Source: Bradyrhizobium cajani (GTDB taxonomy: Bacteria; Pseudomonadota; Alphaproteobacteria; Rhizobiales; Xanthobacteraceae). From it: a stretch of DNA of 64,000 nt. Both the position numbers and the translations under genes were made by a program. Position 1 is the first letter of the stretch, and each line of letters starts with the position of its first letter. Shown here in pieces: positions 8,627-19,673 of the stretch. Location of the stretch: positions 124,001-188,000 of the forward strand of contig NZ_WQNE01000005.1 of NCBI RefSeq assembly GCF_009759665.1. The letters are read 5' to 3'. Below the pieces are notes generated by a model. It saw only the letters and a program-made list of their open reading frames with translations. It did no database searches and had not been told where the DNA came from.

Positions 8627-9640
8627 CTACCACCCCTCCAGCACGATCTTGCCGCGCGACTTGCCGCTCTCGAGCAGCGCGTGCGCGCGCTTGAGATTGG
8701 CCGCGTTGATCGTGCCAAAGGTCTGGTCGAGTGTGGTGCGCAAGACGCCCTTGTCGATGAGGTCGGCGACGTCGCCCAGCAGATGATGCTGCGCGATCAT
8801 GTCCGGCGTCTGGAACGAGGAGCGCGTGAACATCGATTCCCAATGCACCGAGATCGCCTTGCCCTTGAACGTGCTCATGGCAAATTCCGGCGGATCGTCG
8901 ATCAGGCCGAACTTGCCCTGCGGTGCCATGAACTCGGCGATCGATTTGTAGTGCTGGTCGGTGAAGGTGAGGCTCGCCACCAGCGCAACCGGCGGCAGCT
9001 TCAAGCTCTCGATCTGCTCCTTCATCGGCTTGCCGTGGTCGATCACCGCATGCGCGCCGAGGCCGAGGCACCATTTTTGCGACTCCGGCCGCGTCGCGGT
9101 GGCGAGCACCGTCAGCCCGGTGAGGCGGCGGGCGAGCTGGATCAGGATCGAGCCGACGCCGCCGGCGCCGCCCGTGATCAGCAGCGTGCGCGGATCGACG
9201 CTCTTGCCTGGGACCGCGCCGAGACGGTCGAACAGCAATTCCCATGCAGTGATGGAGGTGAGGGGGAGCGCTGCGGCTTGCGCGAACGACAGGTTCTTCG
9301 GCTTGTTGCCGACGATGCGCTCGTCGACCAGGTGATATTCCGAATTGGTGCCCTGGCGCAGGATCGAGCCGGCGTAGAACACTTCATCACCCGCCTTGAA
9401 CAGCGTGACGTCGGGGCCGACGGCATCGACCACGCCGGCTGCGTCATAGCCCAAGATCTTGGTCTCGCCTTCGGGCGGGGCGGCGCGCTTGCGCACCTTG
9501 TAATCGACCGGATTGGCCGAGATCGCCTTCACCGCGACGCGGATGTCGCGGCCCCCGGGCTCGGGCTTTGCGGTCTCGAAGTCGATCAGTGAATTCGCGT
9601 CCTCGATCGGAAGCGATTTCTTGTAGCCGATGGCCTTCAT
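8627..9640 (-). CDS. Zinc-binding alcohol dehydrogenase family / quinone oxidoreductase-like protein
   Basis: This is an MDR-superfamily NAD(P)H oxidoreductase of 337 residues. The N-terminal GroES-like domain includes ISANPVDYKVRKRAAP and LGYDAAGVVDAVG. The Rossmann domain has LLITGGAGGVGSILIQLAR near residue 150. It lacks obvious structural-zinc cysteines, as in quinone-oxidoreductase members. Function is probably reduction of quinones or enones in the cytoplasm. It is transcribed divergently from the HxlR regulator at 9754, with 113 bases between them, so it is the likely regulatory target. Confidence 0.9.
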   Translation of the reverse strand: MKAIGYKKSLPIEDANSLIDFETAKPEPGGRDIRVAVKAISANPVDYKVRKRAAPPEGETKILGYDAAGVVDAVGPDVTLFKAGDEVFYAGSILRQGTNSEYHLVDERIVGNKPKNLSFAQAAALPLTSITAWELLFDRLGAVPGKSVDPRTLLITGGAGGVGSILIQLARRLTGLTVLATATRPESQKWCLGLGAHAVIDHGKPMKEQIESLKLPPVALVASLTFTDQHYKSIAEFMAPQGKFGLIDDPPEFAMSTFKGKAISVHWESMFTRSSFQTPDMIAQHHLLGDVADLIDKGVLRTTLDQTFGTINAANLKRAHALLESGKSRGKIVLEGW

Positions 9641-9684
9641 GGCTGGTCTCCATCAGATGGCGTGTCGCTGTAACTGTCGCGCTG

Positions 9685-9735
9685 GCTCCGGTTTGGCAAG
9701 TACTGTAAATTCGGGGATATAGTCCCTGTTTGGAT
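9685..9735. promoter_or_regulatory. Candidate HxlR operator between divergent genes
   Basis: The gap between the alcohol dehydrogenase-like gene and the HxlR gene holds two related blocks, GTTTGGCAAGTACTG and GTTTGGATACTATTG, about 36 bases apart. HxlR regulators often bind AT-rich repeats containing GTAC/TACT next to their own gene. Binding here is inference. Confidence 0.35.
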
Positions 9736-9753
9736 ACTATTGGGAAAACACGC

Positions 9754-10131
9754 ATGAAACGGCGCAATTTCGCCCGGCGTCCCGGCTGTTCGGTCGAGGC
9801 CACGCTGGACCTGATCGACGGCAAATGGAAGGGCGTGATCCTCTATCACCTCCAGAGCGGCACCCAGCGGTTCGGGGAACTGCGCCGCCGGATGCCCGGC
9901 ATCACCCAGCGCATGCTGACGAAGCAGCTTCGCGCGCTGGAGGAGGACAAGCTCGTCATCCGCAAGGTCTATGCGGAGGTGCCTCCGCGCGTGGAGTATT
10001 GCCTCTCCGAGTTAGGTGAGAGCCTCAGGCCGGTGATCGATATCCTCAAGGCCTGGGGCGAGAGCCATCAGCAGCGGCTGTCCTGCGCGCCGCCGCCGGT
10101 GGTCGTGAAGAAGCCGAAGCGCGCGGCGTAA
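9754..10131 (+). CDS. HxlR family winged-helix transcriptional regulator
   Basis: This is a 125-residue DNA-binding protein of the HxlR (DUF24) family. The pattern CSVEATLDLIDGKWKGVILY, RFGELRRRMPGITQRMLTKQ and VPPRVEYCLSELGESL is diagnostic. Cys12 is at the position used for redox or electrophile sensing in HypR/QorR-type members. ATG 9754 is preferred over the in-frame ATG 9730 because it matches the usual family start. Divergence from a quinone oxidoreductase-like gene suggests it represses that gene until quinone or aldehyde stress; this is inference. Confidence 0.92.
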   Translation: MKRRNFARRPGCSVEATLDLIDGKWKGVILYHLQSGTQRFGELRRRMPGITQRMLTKQLRALEEDKLVIRKVYAEVPPRVEYCLSELGESLRPVIDILKAWGESHQQRLSCAPPPVVVKKPKRAA

Positions 10132-10162
10132 TTTTTCAGCGAAGCTGGCGCCGCACTCCCGG

Positions 10163-10297
10163 TGTCGTCCCTGCGAACGCAGGGACCCATAACCCCAGGA
10201 AGAGGTTTTGGCGCGAGCTGGCGACTCCGAGCTCTCGCGAAGACGGATACGGCAGCTGGAGGTCCCGGGTTCGCGCTTCGCGCGCCCCGGGACGACA
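10163..10297. repeat. Composite palindromic repeat (family F half plus another element)
   Basis: GTCGTCCCTGCGAACGCAGG with GACCCATAACCCC opens the block, and GGTCCCGGGTTCGCGCTTCG running into CGCGCCCCGGGACGAC closes it. The second half matches family F elements at 29761, 42877 and 59183. It lies between the convergent HxlR and porin genes and probably serves as their shared 3' region. Confidence 0.7.
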
Positions 10298-10305
10298 GCT
10301 GTGTC

Positions 10306-11919
10306 TCAGAACGCGAACTGCGTGCGCAACGCGACGGCGTCGAACTTCGAGCCCACGTCCGCCGTCGAGAGGGCCGACGCCTGCTTGGAGACCGTGCCAT
10401 GCAGATAGTCCAGCATGAAGCGGACGTTGCCGTTGACGTACCAGTTCAGTGCCAGCGTGTAGACGTTCTGCCGCCCGCCGGCGATGCCGTTGGCGGTTGC
10501 GAGCTGGTCGTTGAGATCGATCGTCGAGAAGCGACCCGCGATCTCCCACGCGCCCCAGCCGCCGCCGTCGAGCGAGAACGGATGCGCCGGCTTGACGCCG
10601 TTATAGGCCGCGCTCGATGCGTTGTAGGTCCGGCCTTCACCCGTCAGCACATAGCCTGCCTGGGCGTAACCGCCCTGGAATTTGAGGCTCGGTGCGCCCA
10701 CGAGCGGCACGCCGGTGTTGGCGGTGCGGTCGACATTGTACCAGAAGTACTCGCCCTGAACGATGAACGGCCCGTAGGTCGCCGCGGCCTCGACGCTGTA
10801 GACCTGCGCGCCCGAGACGTTGGCCATCGCGCCGGTCGACACCAGTGTGGTCGGGTCGAGACGCAATTCCGGACGGTCGCTGAGCGTGAGCGTCTGCGTG
10901 TTGGCGATCAGATTGCGCGGCGGCTGGATCAGCCATTGCGCATCGGCGCCGATATGCACCGAGTAGTCCTTGCCGCTGATCGGGTTGCCGGCGACACGCG
11001 CCACGGCGCCGTATTGCTCGCTCGTGCCGGGCGGCGTCGCGCTTGAGGCGGAATGGATCGCGCCGGTCGACGGTCCGGTGGCATAGCCGCCGATCCAGAG
11101 CTGGTCGTTGAACCAGCGCGCACCGGCTGCGGAGCGGAAATCGCCGGCGCCGATGTTGGTCGCGACCACGCCGGGCGAAGCGCGCTCCATGAACATGATG
11201 TCGTTGGAGCTCGTGGCCTCGTCCATGGTGTAGGGCAGGTCCATGATGCCGGCCTCGATCGCCATCCGTCCGCCGAACGGCTTCAGGCCGGTGTAGCTGA
11301 GATAGGCGTTCTCGACGCCCGACACGCCGCCGCCCGGCAGCGAACCGGCCGCCGCGCCGCCGAAGCCGTCCGAGCTGCCGCCGAAGTCGTAGACCAGCGC
11401 GAAGTTCCAGTCGTTGAAGAACTTGCCGACGAGGCCGATGCGCGCGCGGCGGACGTTCTGGCCGCTGTCGAGCTTCTGCGGCACGGTAGCCGCTGTGTTC
11501 GGGCGATAGTCGTAGCCGCCGACATCCCAATGCAGGCGGCTGGTGATGGCGACGCAGTTGGCCTGGTCGGCGGTGCAGATGGTCGGCCGGTTGTTCGGCA
11601 TGGTGACGACCACGCCGGACGCCGGCGCCGGGCCCTTGACCGGAACAGCCGCGTTCGCATTGGCCACGACCGCCTTCGCCTCCGAGCGCGCTTCGGCCTT
11701 GGCCTCAGCCTTCGCTTCGGCCCTGGTCTTTGCCGCGGCCGCGGTGTTCGCCGCGGTCTGGCTCTGGAGCTTGTCGAGCTTCTGCTCCAGCATCTTCAGC
11801 TGCTGCTTCAGCAGCGCGATCTCCTGCTCGCTGCTGCTTGTCGATTGGGCCTGGGCCTGCGAGGCCGCCAGTGCACCGGCGAGACCAATCGCCGTGGCTG
11901 CAAGTCTTGTCCTGCTCAC
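10306..11919 (-). CDS. OprO/OprP-type porin
   Basis: This is an outer-membrane porin of 537 residues. A signal peptide (TRLAATAIGLAGALAASQA) is followed by a coiled coil at about residues 30-60 (EQEIALLKQQLKMLEQKLDK) that probably binds peptidoglycan or trimerises. An Ala/Lys/Glu linker follows, then a long beta-strand-rich barrel with aromatic-ended strands (WNFALVYDFGGSSDG). The protein ends in LRTQFAF with a C-terminal Phe, typical of barrel assembly. The start is GTG at 11919, preceded by GGAG at about 8 bases; longer ORF extensions upstream lack this. OprP relatives carry phosphate or pyrophosphate, but the ligand here is unknown. Confidence 0.87.
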   Translation of the reverse strand: MSRTRLAATAIGLAGALAASQAQAQSTSSSEQEIALLKQQLKMLEQKLDKLQSQTAANTAAAAKTRAEAKAEAKAEARSEAKAVVANANAAVPVKGPAPASGVVVTMPNNRPTICTADQANCVAITSRLHWDVGGYDYRPNTAATVPQKLDSGQNVRRARIGLVGKFFNDWNFALVYDFGGSSDGFGGAAAGSLPGGGVSGVENAYLSYTGLKPFGGRMAIEAGIMDLPYTMDEATSSNDIMFMERASPGVVATNIGAGDFRSAAGARWFNDQLWIGGYATGPSTGAIHSASSATPPGTSEQYGAVARVAGNPISGKDYSVHIGADAQWLIQPPRNLIANTQTLTLSDRPELRLDPTTLVSTGAMANVSGAQVYSVEAAATYGPFIVQGEYFWYNVDRTANTGVPLVGAPSLKFQGGYAQAGYVLTGEGRTYNASSAAYNGVKPAHPFSLDGGGWGAWEIAGRFSTIDLNDQLATANGIAGGRQNVYTLALNWYVNGNVRFMLDYLHGTVSKQASALSTADVGSKFDAVALRTQFAF

Positions 11920-12232
11920 GTCATGACTCCATCGTTTGACGAACTTCCCCAAGTCGCTCGCGGAGAGCCTAGATGTGATCGATGACTGCCCCGCGACGCT
12001 GCGCCCGGTTGCGCGGTTCCCACTGATGCCAATTCGCCGCAACCGAATCCGCTTCTCACTACAATGCTGGATGACGCGCATCATGCCAATCCATCATGCC
12101 GGCAGATTGCCATTTCGCACGCTGGACTTGCATGCCGGGCACACCGGAAAAGGGCCTGAATAATACCGCTTGCCGCCCTTCTATTGGCGCGCGAACGCGC
12201 TTATATTCCGGCGTCTTTTCCGAGAGGTATGA
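11920..12232. other. Divergent intergenic region between porin and Deg protease
   Basis: These 313 bases carry the promoters of two divergent envelope genes. I see no ORF or RNA gene. A palindromic GGCGCGCGAACGCGC lies at about 12186-12200, followed by TTATAT, just upstream of the protease gene. The 5' side of the protease start has GAGAGG. Confidence 0.5.
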
Positions 12233-13635
<1,403 letters not shown>

Positions 13636-13639
<4 letters not shown>

Positions 13640-14973
13640 GTTCGAAACGACCACAGGAGACGCCAACTCTGTTTGCCGCGGCGGGGCTCGATCACGATGC
13701 TCCGCATCCGCTGCCGGACCGGCTGCGCCCGCGCAGCCTGTCCGAGGTGGTCGGGCAGGACCACATCCTCGGCCCCGACGGCGCGCTGACGCGCATGCTG
13801 GAGACGCGCACGCTCGGCTCGCTGGTGTTCTGGGGACCGCCCGGCACCGGCAAGACCACGGTGGCGCGGCTGCTGGCCGATGCGACCGATCTGCATTTCG
13901 AGCAGATCTCCGCGGTGTTCTCCGGCGTCGCCGATCTCAAGAAGGCCTTCGATGCCGCGCGAGCCCGCCGCGAGATGGGCAAGGGCACGCTGCTGTTCGT
14001 CGACGAGGTGCACAGATTCAACCGCGCCCAGCAGGATTCGTTTCTGCCGGTGATGGAGGACGGCACGGTCGTCATGGTCGGCGCCACCACCGAGAACCCG
14101 TCCTTCGAGCTCAACGCGGCGCTTCTGTCGCGCGCGCGGGTGCTGGTGTTTCGCTCGCTCGATGCCGCCGCGATCGAAAAGCTGTTCGCGCATGCCGAGG
14201 CGGTGGAGGGCCGCAAGCTGCCGCTCGATGCCGAGGCGCGCGCGGTGCTGGTGCGGATGGCCGACGGCGACGGACGGGCATCGCTGACGCTCGCGGAGGA
14301 AGTCTGGCGCGCCGCGCGCAAGGACGAGATCTTCAATGCCGCGCAGTTGCAGGAGATCCTGCAGCGCCGCGCGCCGATCTACGACAAATCGGCCGACGGC
14401 CATTACAACCTGATCTCGGCGCTGCATAAGTCGGTGCGCGGCTCCGATCCCGATGCCGCGCTCTATTACCTCGCGCGCATGCTCGATGCCGGCGAGGACC
14501 CGCTGTTCCTGGCGCGCCGCGTCGTGCGCATGGCGGTGGAGGACATCGGCCTTGCCGATCCGCAGGCGCTCGTCATCGCCAATGCCGCGAAAGACGCCTT
14601 CGACTTCCTCGGCCATCCCGAAGGCGAGCTCGCCATCGCGCAGGCCGTGGTCTATCTCGCCACCGCGCCGAAATCGAACGCGGTCTACACCGCCTTCGGC
14701 ACGGCGATGCAGGTTGCCAAGCAGGCCGGCTCGTTGCTGCCGCCAAAACACATCCTCAATTCGCCGACCAAGCTGATGAAGTCGGAAGGCTACGGCTCCG
14801 GTTACGCATACGACCACGACGCCCCGGATGCCTTTTCCGGCCAGGACTACTTCCCGGAAGCCCTGGGCCGCCAGACCTTCTACGACCCGCCCGAGCGCGG
14901 CTTCGAGCGCGAGATCCGCAAGCGGCTGGATTACTGGGCCAAGCTGCGCAAGGAGCGGGGCGGCTCGCGCTAG
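13636..14973 (+). CDS. rarA: Replication-associated recombination protein A (RarA/MgsA)
   Basis: This is a AAA+ ATPase of 445 residues that acts at stalled replication forks, related to clamp loaders and Mgs1/WRNIP1. The start RPRSLSEVVGQDHILG, Walker A GPPGTGKT at residues 67-74 and Walker B LLFVDEVHRFN at 119-129 are clear, and GATTENPSFELN is the sensor-1 signature of the family. The C-terminal tetramerisation domain contains DPDAALYYLARMLDAGEDP. It starts inside the protease stop codon. The long upstream in-frame extension overlaps the protease and is rejected. Confidence 0.95.
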
Positions 14974-15025
14974 AAACGGCCATTTCGTCGTGACGGGAGC
15001 CGGCTTTTAGGGTACGCAGGCAACC

Positions 15026-16240
15026 ATGAGCCGCCGCATCAAGAGAACCGATCCAAAGCCCCGTTCGCGCGACGAGCGCAAGGAGGCGCGTCCGTTCAAG
15101 GCGCGCAGCGCGAAGACGACCGGCCCGCGTCCTGGCGGCAAGCCCGGCTCGAAGCCGCCGCGTTTTGCGGGCGAGCGCGCCGAGCGGCGTGCCCCCAAAG
15201 CTGCGCCGGAAAGGGCTGCGCCGGCAAAGCCGGTCGAGGAATTGCTGCCGACCAAGGTGCAGACCGTCACGGTGACGGCCGACGAGAACAACATGCGCGT
15301 CGACCGATTCCTGGAAGCGCGCTTCCCCGGGCTGTCGTTCTCCCACATCCAGCGCGTCGTCCGCAAAGGCGAGCTGCGCGTCGACGGCAAGCGCGTCGAC
15401 AGCAAAGACCGCCTGGAGGAGGGGCAGAGCGTCCGCATTCCGCCGCTGAAGATCGACACGCCGAAGGCGCCCGGTGCGCTCTCGGAAGCGGCGCAGAAAA
15501 CGCTGGCCGCGCTGAAGGAGATGACGATCTGGGAGGACGACGACGTTCTCGTCCTGAACAAGCCGGCCGGCCTTGCCGTGCAGGGCGGCTCGGGCATGAC
15601 GCGGCACATCGACCAGATGCTGGAGGTGATGCGCGATTCCAAGGGTCAGAAGCCGCGCCTCGTGCACCGCATCGACCGGGAGACGTCGGGTTGTCTGTTG
15701 ATCGCCAAGACGCGCTTTGCCGCCTCGCATCTGACCGGCGCGTTCCGCTCGCGTTCGGCGCGGAAGGTCTATTGGGCGCTGGTGCCGGGTTTGCCGAAGC
15801 CGAAGCAGGGCCGCATCTCGACCTTCCTTGCGAAGGAGGAAGGCGAGGACGACACCATCATGCGCATCGCTCAGCACGGCGACGAGGGCGCGAGTCACGC
15901 GGTGACCTATTACGCGGTGGTCGAGACCGCCGGCAACAAGCTGACCTGGGTGTCGCTGAAGCCGGTGACCGGCCGCACCCACCAGCTGCGCGCCCACATG
16001 GAGCATATCGGCCATCCCATCGTCGGCGATCCCAAATATTTCAACATCGAGAACTGGCAGCTGCCGGGCGGCCTGCAAAACCGCCTGCATCTCCTGGCGC
16101 GCCGCATCGTCATCCCGCATCCGCGCGGCGGCGTGATCGACGCCACCGCGCCGCTGCCGCCGCACATGCAACAGTCGTGGAACCTACTCGGTCTCGACGC
16201 GACCAGATTTGATCCGATCGAGAACGCGCCTGAAGAATGA
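15026..16240 (+). CDS. RluA-family 23S rRNA pseudouridine synthase
   Basis: This enzyme isomerises uridine to pseudouridine in rRNA. Of 404 residues, the first 80 are a basic Lys/Arg/Pro-rich extension. An S4 RNA-binding domain (about 90-140, MRVDRFLEARFPGLSFSHIQ) follows, then the catalytic domain with HRIDRETSG, where Asp217 is the catalytic residue. TGRTHQLRAHM is also characteristic. The architecture is that of RluC (three U positions in 23S) or RluD. It is 52 bases downstream of rarA, probably in one operon. Confidence 0.92.
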   Translation: MSRRIKRTDPKPRSRDERKEARPFKARSAKTTGPRPGGKPGSKPPRFAGERAERRAPKAAPERAAPAKPVEELLPTKVQTVTVTADENNMRVDRFLEARFPGLSFSHIQRVVRKGELRVDGKRVDSKDRLEEGQSVRIPPLKIDTPKAPGALSEAAQKTLAALKEMTIWEDDDVLVLNKPAGLAVQGGSGMTRHIDQMLEVMRDSKGQKPRLVHRIDRETSGCLLIAKTRFAASHLTGAFRSRSARKVYWALVPGLPKPKQGRISTFLAKEEGEDDTIMRIAQHGDEGASHAVTYYAVVETAGNKLTWVSLKPVTGRTHQLRAHMEHIGHPIVGDPKYFNIENWQLPGGLQNRLHLLARRIVIPHPRGGVIDATAPLPPHMQQSWNLLGLDATRFDPIENAPEE

Positions 16241-16270
16241 TCGGGTTGAATGGGGCGGCGGAAGCACGAT

Positions 16271-16579
16271 ATGTGCCCCATGAAACGGCTCTCGACCTCC
16301 CTCGTGATTCTGATCGCGTTGCTCGCGGGGCACGTCGCCAAGGCGCAATACGTGCTGCCGGGCGCCTCGCGGTTCAATCCGCCGCCGCCTTCGCCGCCAC
16401 CGCCGCCCAGGATCGAGGTGCCGAAGGTCCCGAAATTCGACGCGCCGCTGCGCTACAATTACCAACCGCTCCCGCGCAATTCGTTCAGCGACCGCATCTC
16501 GAAGTGTCTCGACGATGCTGCAGGCGCCGGTCTGGGCCCCGCCGACCGCGACACCTATGCGCGCAGTTGCGCGAATTAG
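16271..16579 (+). CDS. Small secreted proline-rich hypothetical protein
   Basis: This protein of about 100 residues has a signal peptide (MKRLSTSLVILIALLAGHVAKA) followed by a proline run (PPPPSPPPPP) and a C-terminal part with two cysteines (KCLDDAA and ARSCAN), consistent with one disulphide in the periplasm. The start could be ATG 16250, 16271 or 16280; the signal peptide begins at 16280. I do not recognise a family. It lies between the pseudouridine synthase and a convergent DUF3828-like gene only 4 bases away. Confidence 0.7.
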   Translation: MCPMKRLSTSLVILIALLAGHVAKAQYVLPGASRFNPPPPSPPPPPRIEVPKVPKFDAPLRYNYQPLPRNSFSDRISKCLDDAAGAGLGPADRDTYARSCAN

Positions 16580-16583
16580 GACC

Positions 16584-17030
16584 CTAATTCCGAAACTGCT
16601 CCAGAAACATCCGCAAGCTGTCATGCGGGCTTTCGACGTCCGTGATCAGCCAGCCCTCGGGGCCGTTGACCAGGATGAAGTTCAGCGTGACCGGCCGGCC
16701 GCGATTGTCGAAACTGGCCGCAACATAGGTCTTGTCGTATTGCCTGCGGATGACCGCAATCGTGACCGGGCCGAGCTTCCAGCTCGGGCTCTGCACCAGG
16801 AAATCATAGGGCTCGGTCCTTGGCGCGCTCCAGGCCCTGCGCAGGCTCGGGTCGAAGAATTGCCGGGTGGTGGCGGCGTCCCGCGGCAGGCCTTTTGAAA
16901 GCTCCGGCGCACCCTGGCCATAATGGGCGTAGACGTTGCGCACGAGCGATTCCGGGGTGCGGAAGCCGGCGTCCGCCGCGGCCAGCCCCAATCCGGCGAA
17001 CAGGGCTGTAACGCCCGCAAGTTCCCTCAT
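16584..17030 (-). CDS. Secreted DUF3828-like protein
   Basis: This 148-residue protein has a short signal peptide (MRELAGVTALFAGLGLAAADA) and a small alpha/beta domain with ESLVRNVYAHYGQG, then a central FDPSLRRAW region and a C-terminal NFILVNGPEGWLITDVES. This order, a helix with a YAHYG motif followed by a WLITDV strand, resembles DUF3828/SnoaL-like secreted proteins. Function is unknown. It is convergent with the small secreted gene upstream. A family B palindrome lies about 46 bases upstream of its start. Confidence 0.75.
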   Translation of the reverse strand: MRELAGVTALFAGLGLAAADAGFRTPESLVRNVYAHYGQGAPELSKGLPRDAATTRQFFDPSLRRAWSAPRTEPYDFLVQSPSWKLGPVTIAVIRRQYDKTYVAASFDNRGRPVTLNFILVNGPEGWLITDVESPHDSLRMFLEQFRN

Positions 17031-17075
17031 GCCTGCCGCTCGCTTTATCCGCCGCCGGTCTTATCTTACAAGCCT

Positions 17076-17124
17076 AGAGCATGATCCGGGAAAGTGTGCA
17101 GCGGTTTTCCGAAAGATCATGCTC
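17076..17124. repeat. Palindromic repeat, family B
   Basis: AGAGCATGATCCGGGAAAGT opens the element and GAAAGATCATGCTC closes it around GTGCAGCGGTTTTCC. It lies in the divergent gap between the DUF3828-like and ATP12 genes. Confidence 0.87.
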
Positions 17125-17134
17125 AAACAATAAC

Positions 17135-17177
17135 CTAAAGCGCGATGACGATTCATCCCAATCTCATCGCGCTTTAG
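17135..17177. repeat. Short palindrome CTAAAGCGCGATGA...
   Basis: CTAAAGCGCGATGA pairs with TCATCGCGCTTTAG across a loop of about 15 bases. It sits directly beside the family B element, making a two-hairpin block upstream of the ATP12 gene. Confidence 0.82.
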
Positions 17178-17200
17178 CGAGCGGAGCCGAAAAACGTCAG

Positions 17201-17995
17201 ATGCGCGAATTGTTCGATGAAGCTGCGGGGCAGTCCCCGCTCGATCCGCACGAGGCGGCCCGCCAGTCCGCGCGCGCGCCCCAGCGCAAGCGCTTCTACA
17301 AGGAGGCTGGTGTTGCCGAGGCCGAGGGCGGCTTCGCCATCACGCTCGACGGCAAGCCGATCCGCACGCCCTCCGGTCGCCAGGTGGTGATCCCCGCGCG
17401 TGCGCTGGCCGATGCGGTGGCGGCGGAATGGGCGGCGCAAGGCGAGACGATCGACCCCGTCACAATGCCGCTGACACGGATCGCCAACAGCGTGGTCGAG
17501 GGCGTGATCGACCGTGTCGATCTCGTCAGCGACGATCTCGCAAAATACTTCCAGTCCGATCTGTTGTTCTATCGCGCCGGCCATCCGGAAGCGCTGGTCG
17601 CCCGCGAGGCCGCGCATTGGGACCCCGTGCTGTTCTGGGCGGCGGAGGGGCTGGGTGCGCATTTCATCCTGTCCGAAGGCATCATGCACGTGAAGCAGCC
17701 CGACGAGGCGGTCCGGGCCGCCCGCGCCGCGCTGCCCGGCGACGCCTGGTCGGTCGCGGCGCTCCACGTGGTCACGACCCTGACCGGCTCGGCGCTCCTG
17801 GCGCTGGCGCTGGTCCACGGCGTGCGCGATGCCGACCAGGTCTGGGCCGCAGCCCATGTCGATGAGGACTGGAACATCGATCAATGGGGCGTGGACGAAG
17901 AGGCAGCCGGCCGCCGCGCCGCTCGCGCGCGGGATTTCGAGGCCGCCGTGGCGGTGCTGGCGGCGGTCAAGCCGCTCCGGGCCGAAGGTCCTTAA
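17201..17995 (+). CDS. ATP12-family F1-ATPase assembly chaperone
   Basis: ATP12 proteins bind the F1 alpha subunit during ATP synthase assembly; they are shared by mitochondria and alphaproteobacteria. The 264-residue protein shows KRFYKEAGVAEAEGGFAITL and LDGKPIRTPSGR near the N-terminus, TRIANSVVEGV and SDLLFYRAGHPEALVAREA in the middle, and DEDWNIDQWGVDEEAAGRRA near the end, all typical of the family. ATG 17201 is chosen because the family start lies there; the upstream in-frame region is repeat DNA. Confidence 0.92.
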   Translation: MRELFDEAAGQSPLDPHEAARQSARAPQRKRFYKEAGVAEAEGGFAITLDGKPIRTPSGRQVVIPARALADAVAAEWAAQGETIDPVTMPLTRIANSVVEGVIDRVDLVSDDLAKYFQSDLLFYRAGHPEALVAREAAHWDPVLFWAAEGLGAHFILSEGIMHVKQPDEAVRAARAALPGDAWSVAALHVVTTLTGSALLALALVHGVRDADQVWAAAHVDEDWNIDQWGVDEEAAGRRAARARDFEAAVAVLAAVKPLRAEGP

Positions 17996-18053
17996 CGAGA
18001 GGTTTACGACGGCGGCCTTAGGGTGGGGCCAGCGTTCCCCCGGGCCCTTCGCT

Positions 18054-19673
18054 ATGCCGACGCAGATAAGCTCGATCGTTCCCGTCCGTGCTGCCAGCCC
18101 CGCGGCTGATGCGGCGACGCCGGACCTCGTGCTGCAGGTCGACAGCGTCGTCGACGCCAGGGTCGTCAGCGTGCTCGCCGACAATCTGGTGCGGATCGCG
18201 ATCGCAAATCTCTCCCTCGACGTGATGTCGGAGGTGGCGCTGTCGCCGGGGCAAAATCTCCAGCTCGCGGTGTCGCGGAATGACGGCGCCATCCGACTTG
18301 CCGTCGTGGGGGCAGGTGGGGCGGCGGCCGATCAGGTCACGCTGACGCCGACCGCGGCCGCGTTGGTGGACAGCCCGTCGCTTGCACCGTCCGCCAATAC
18401 GGCGCGCAACACGTTGACGCCTGCGGAGCAGGTCGCCGTCGCCGCGGCTTCGGCCGAGGCCGTGACGAAGCAGGGCAGCCAGGCGCAGCTGTTTGCCAAT
18501 CTGGCCGCCGTCGTGACCGGCAGCGACCTGCCGGCGGGGCTGAAGCAGGCCGTGCTGGACGTTCTGGCGCAGCAGACGCCGCTCAATGCGCAGCTCGAAG
18601 GCGGCGATATCGAATCCGCCTTGCAGAAGTCCGGATTGTTCCTCGAGGCGTCGCTGGCCGCGGGCACGACGCCGTCATCCGGCACGATGCCCGATCTGAA
18701 GGCCGCGTTGCTGGTGCTGAGGCAGACACTGGCAACGACGTCCGGTGCGCTGCAAAGCGACGTACCGCAGGCGCCGGTGCAAGGCGCTGCGCTTGCCGCG
18801 AACGCCACGCCGCAGGCGGCAAGCCCGCCGGCTCAGCCTGCTGGCGCGAGCACGCAGGCGATGGTGCCATCTCCCGACGGCGGAATCTCCCAGATACCGC
18901 GCAACGCCACACTCGCGGCTGCCGTGCTGGCTGACACCGCCGCCGGCGTCTCGCAGGCCGCGGTACCGCGGACCATGTCCGCAGGCCTTGCTGCGAGCCT
19001 CCTGCAAGAGGTCACGCAGAACCTGCCGCGCATGTTCGGCAACGTGCCCGGCTCCAACAAGGCCGTGCCGGATGGCCACCTCTTCGAGGCCGCCGCGCGC
19101 GCCACACCACCGCCGTTCCGCGGTGCGCTGCCGGCGCCCCAGTCCATCGCCTCGGCATCGCTTGCGTCTGACACGCCGCTCGCTGCAACCGTGCACCGTC
19201 TGCTCGACGATACCGACGCCGCGATCGCGCGACAGACATTGTTGCAGGTCGCTTCGCTGCCTGATCGCACCGATGCCTCCGGACATCGCATCGATCCCGC
19301 CGTGCCGCAGTGGAATTTCGAGATTCCCTTCGCAACCCCGCAGGGCACCGCGATGGCGCAGTTCGAGATCTCGCGCGACGGCGGTAACGAGTCCGCCGAT
19401 TCCGCCGCGCGTGCCTGGCGCGCGCGCTTCTCGCTCAATGTCGAGCCCGCCGGCCCCGTGCATGCGCTGATCACGCTGAACGGCGACAAGACCTTCGTGC
19501 GGATGTGGGCGGAGCGGCCGGCGACTGCGCAGCAGCTCCGCGCCGGAATCGGTGAACTCAATCAGGCCCTGACGAGGGCCGAGCTCAAGCCGGGCGACAT
19601 CGTGGTCCGCGACGGCACGCCGCCGCAGCCCGCGCCGGCCCGTGCCGGCCACTTTCTGGATCGCGCCACATGA
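18054..19673 (+). CDS. FliK-like flagellar hook-length control protein
   Basis: This 539-residue Ala/Pro-rich protein has a low-complexity N-terminal two-thirds. The C-terminal Flg_hook-like domain (about 400-530) includes [19 protein letters not shown] and [16 protein letters not shown]. FliK measures hook length during flagellar export and then switches FlhB specificity. The next gene, overlapping by 4 bases, is a FlhB C-terminal-domain homologue. No other flagellar genes are present, so the pair is an orphan module. The start at 18054 is 58 bases after the ATP12 gene; a longer in-frame ORF overlaps that gene and is rejected. Confidence 0.82.
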   Translation: MPTQISSIVPVRAASPAADAATPDLVLQVDSVVDARVVSVLADNLVRIAIANLSLDVMSEVALSPGQNLQLAVSRNDGAIRLAVVGAGGAAADQVTLTPTAAALVDSPSLAPSANTARNTLTPAEQVAVAAASAEAVTKQGSQAQLFANLAAVVTGSDLPAGLKQAVLDVLAQQTPLNAQLEGGDIESALQKSGLFLEASLAAGTTPSSGTMPDLKAALLVLRQTLATTSGALQSDVPQAPVQGAALAANATPQAASPPAQPAGASTQAMVPSPDGGISQIPRNATLAAAVLADTAAGVSQAAVPRTMSAGLAASLLQEVTQNLPRMFGNVPGSNKAVPDGHLFEAAARATPPPFRGALPAPQSIASASLASDTPLAATVHRLLDDTDAAIARQTLLQVASLPDRTDASGHRIDPAVPQWNFEIPFATPQGTAMAQFEISRDGGNESADSAARAWRARFSLNVEPAGPVHALITLNGDKTFVRMWAERPATAQQLRAGIGELNQALTRAELKPGDIVVRDGTPPQPAPARAGHFLDRAT

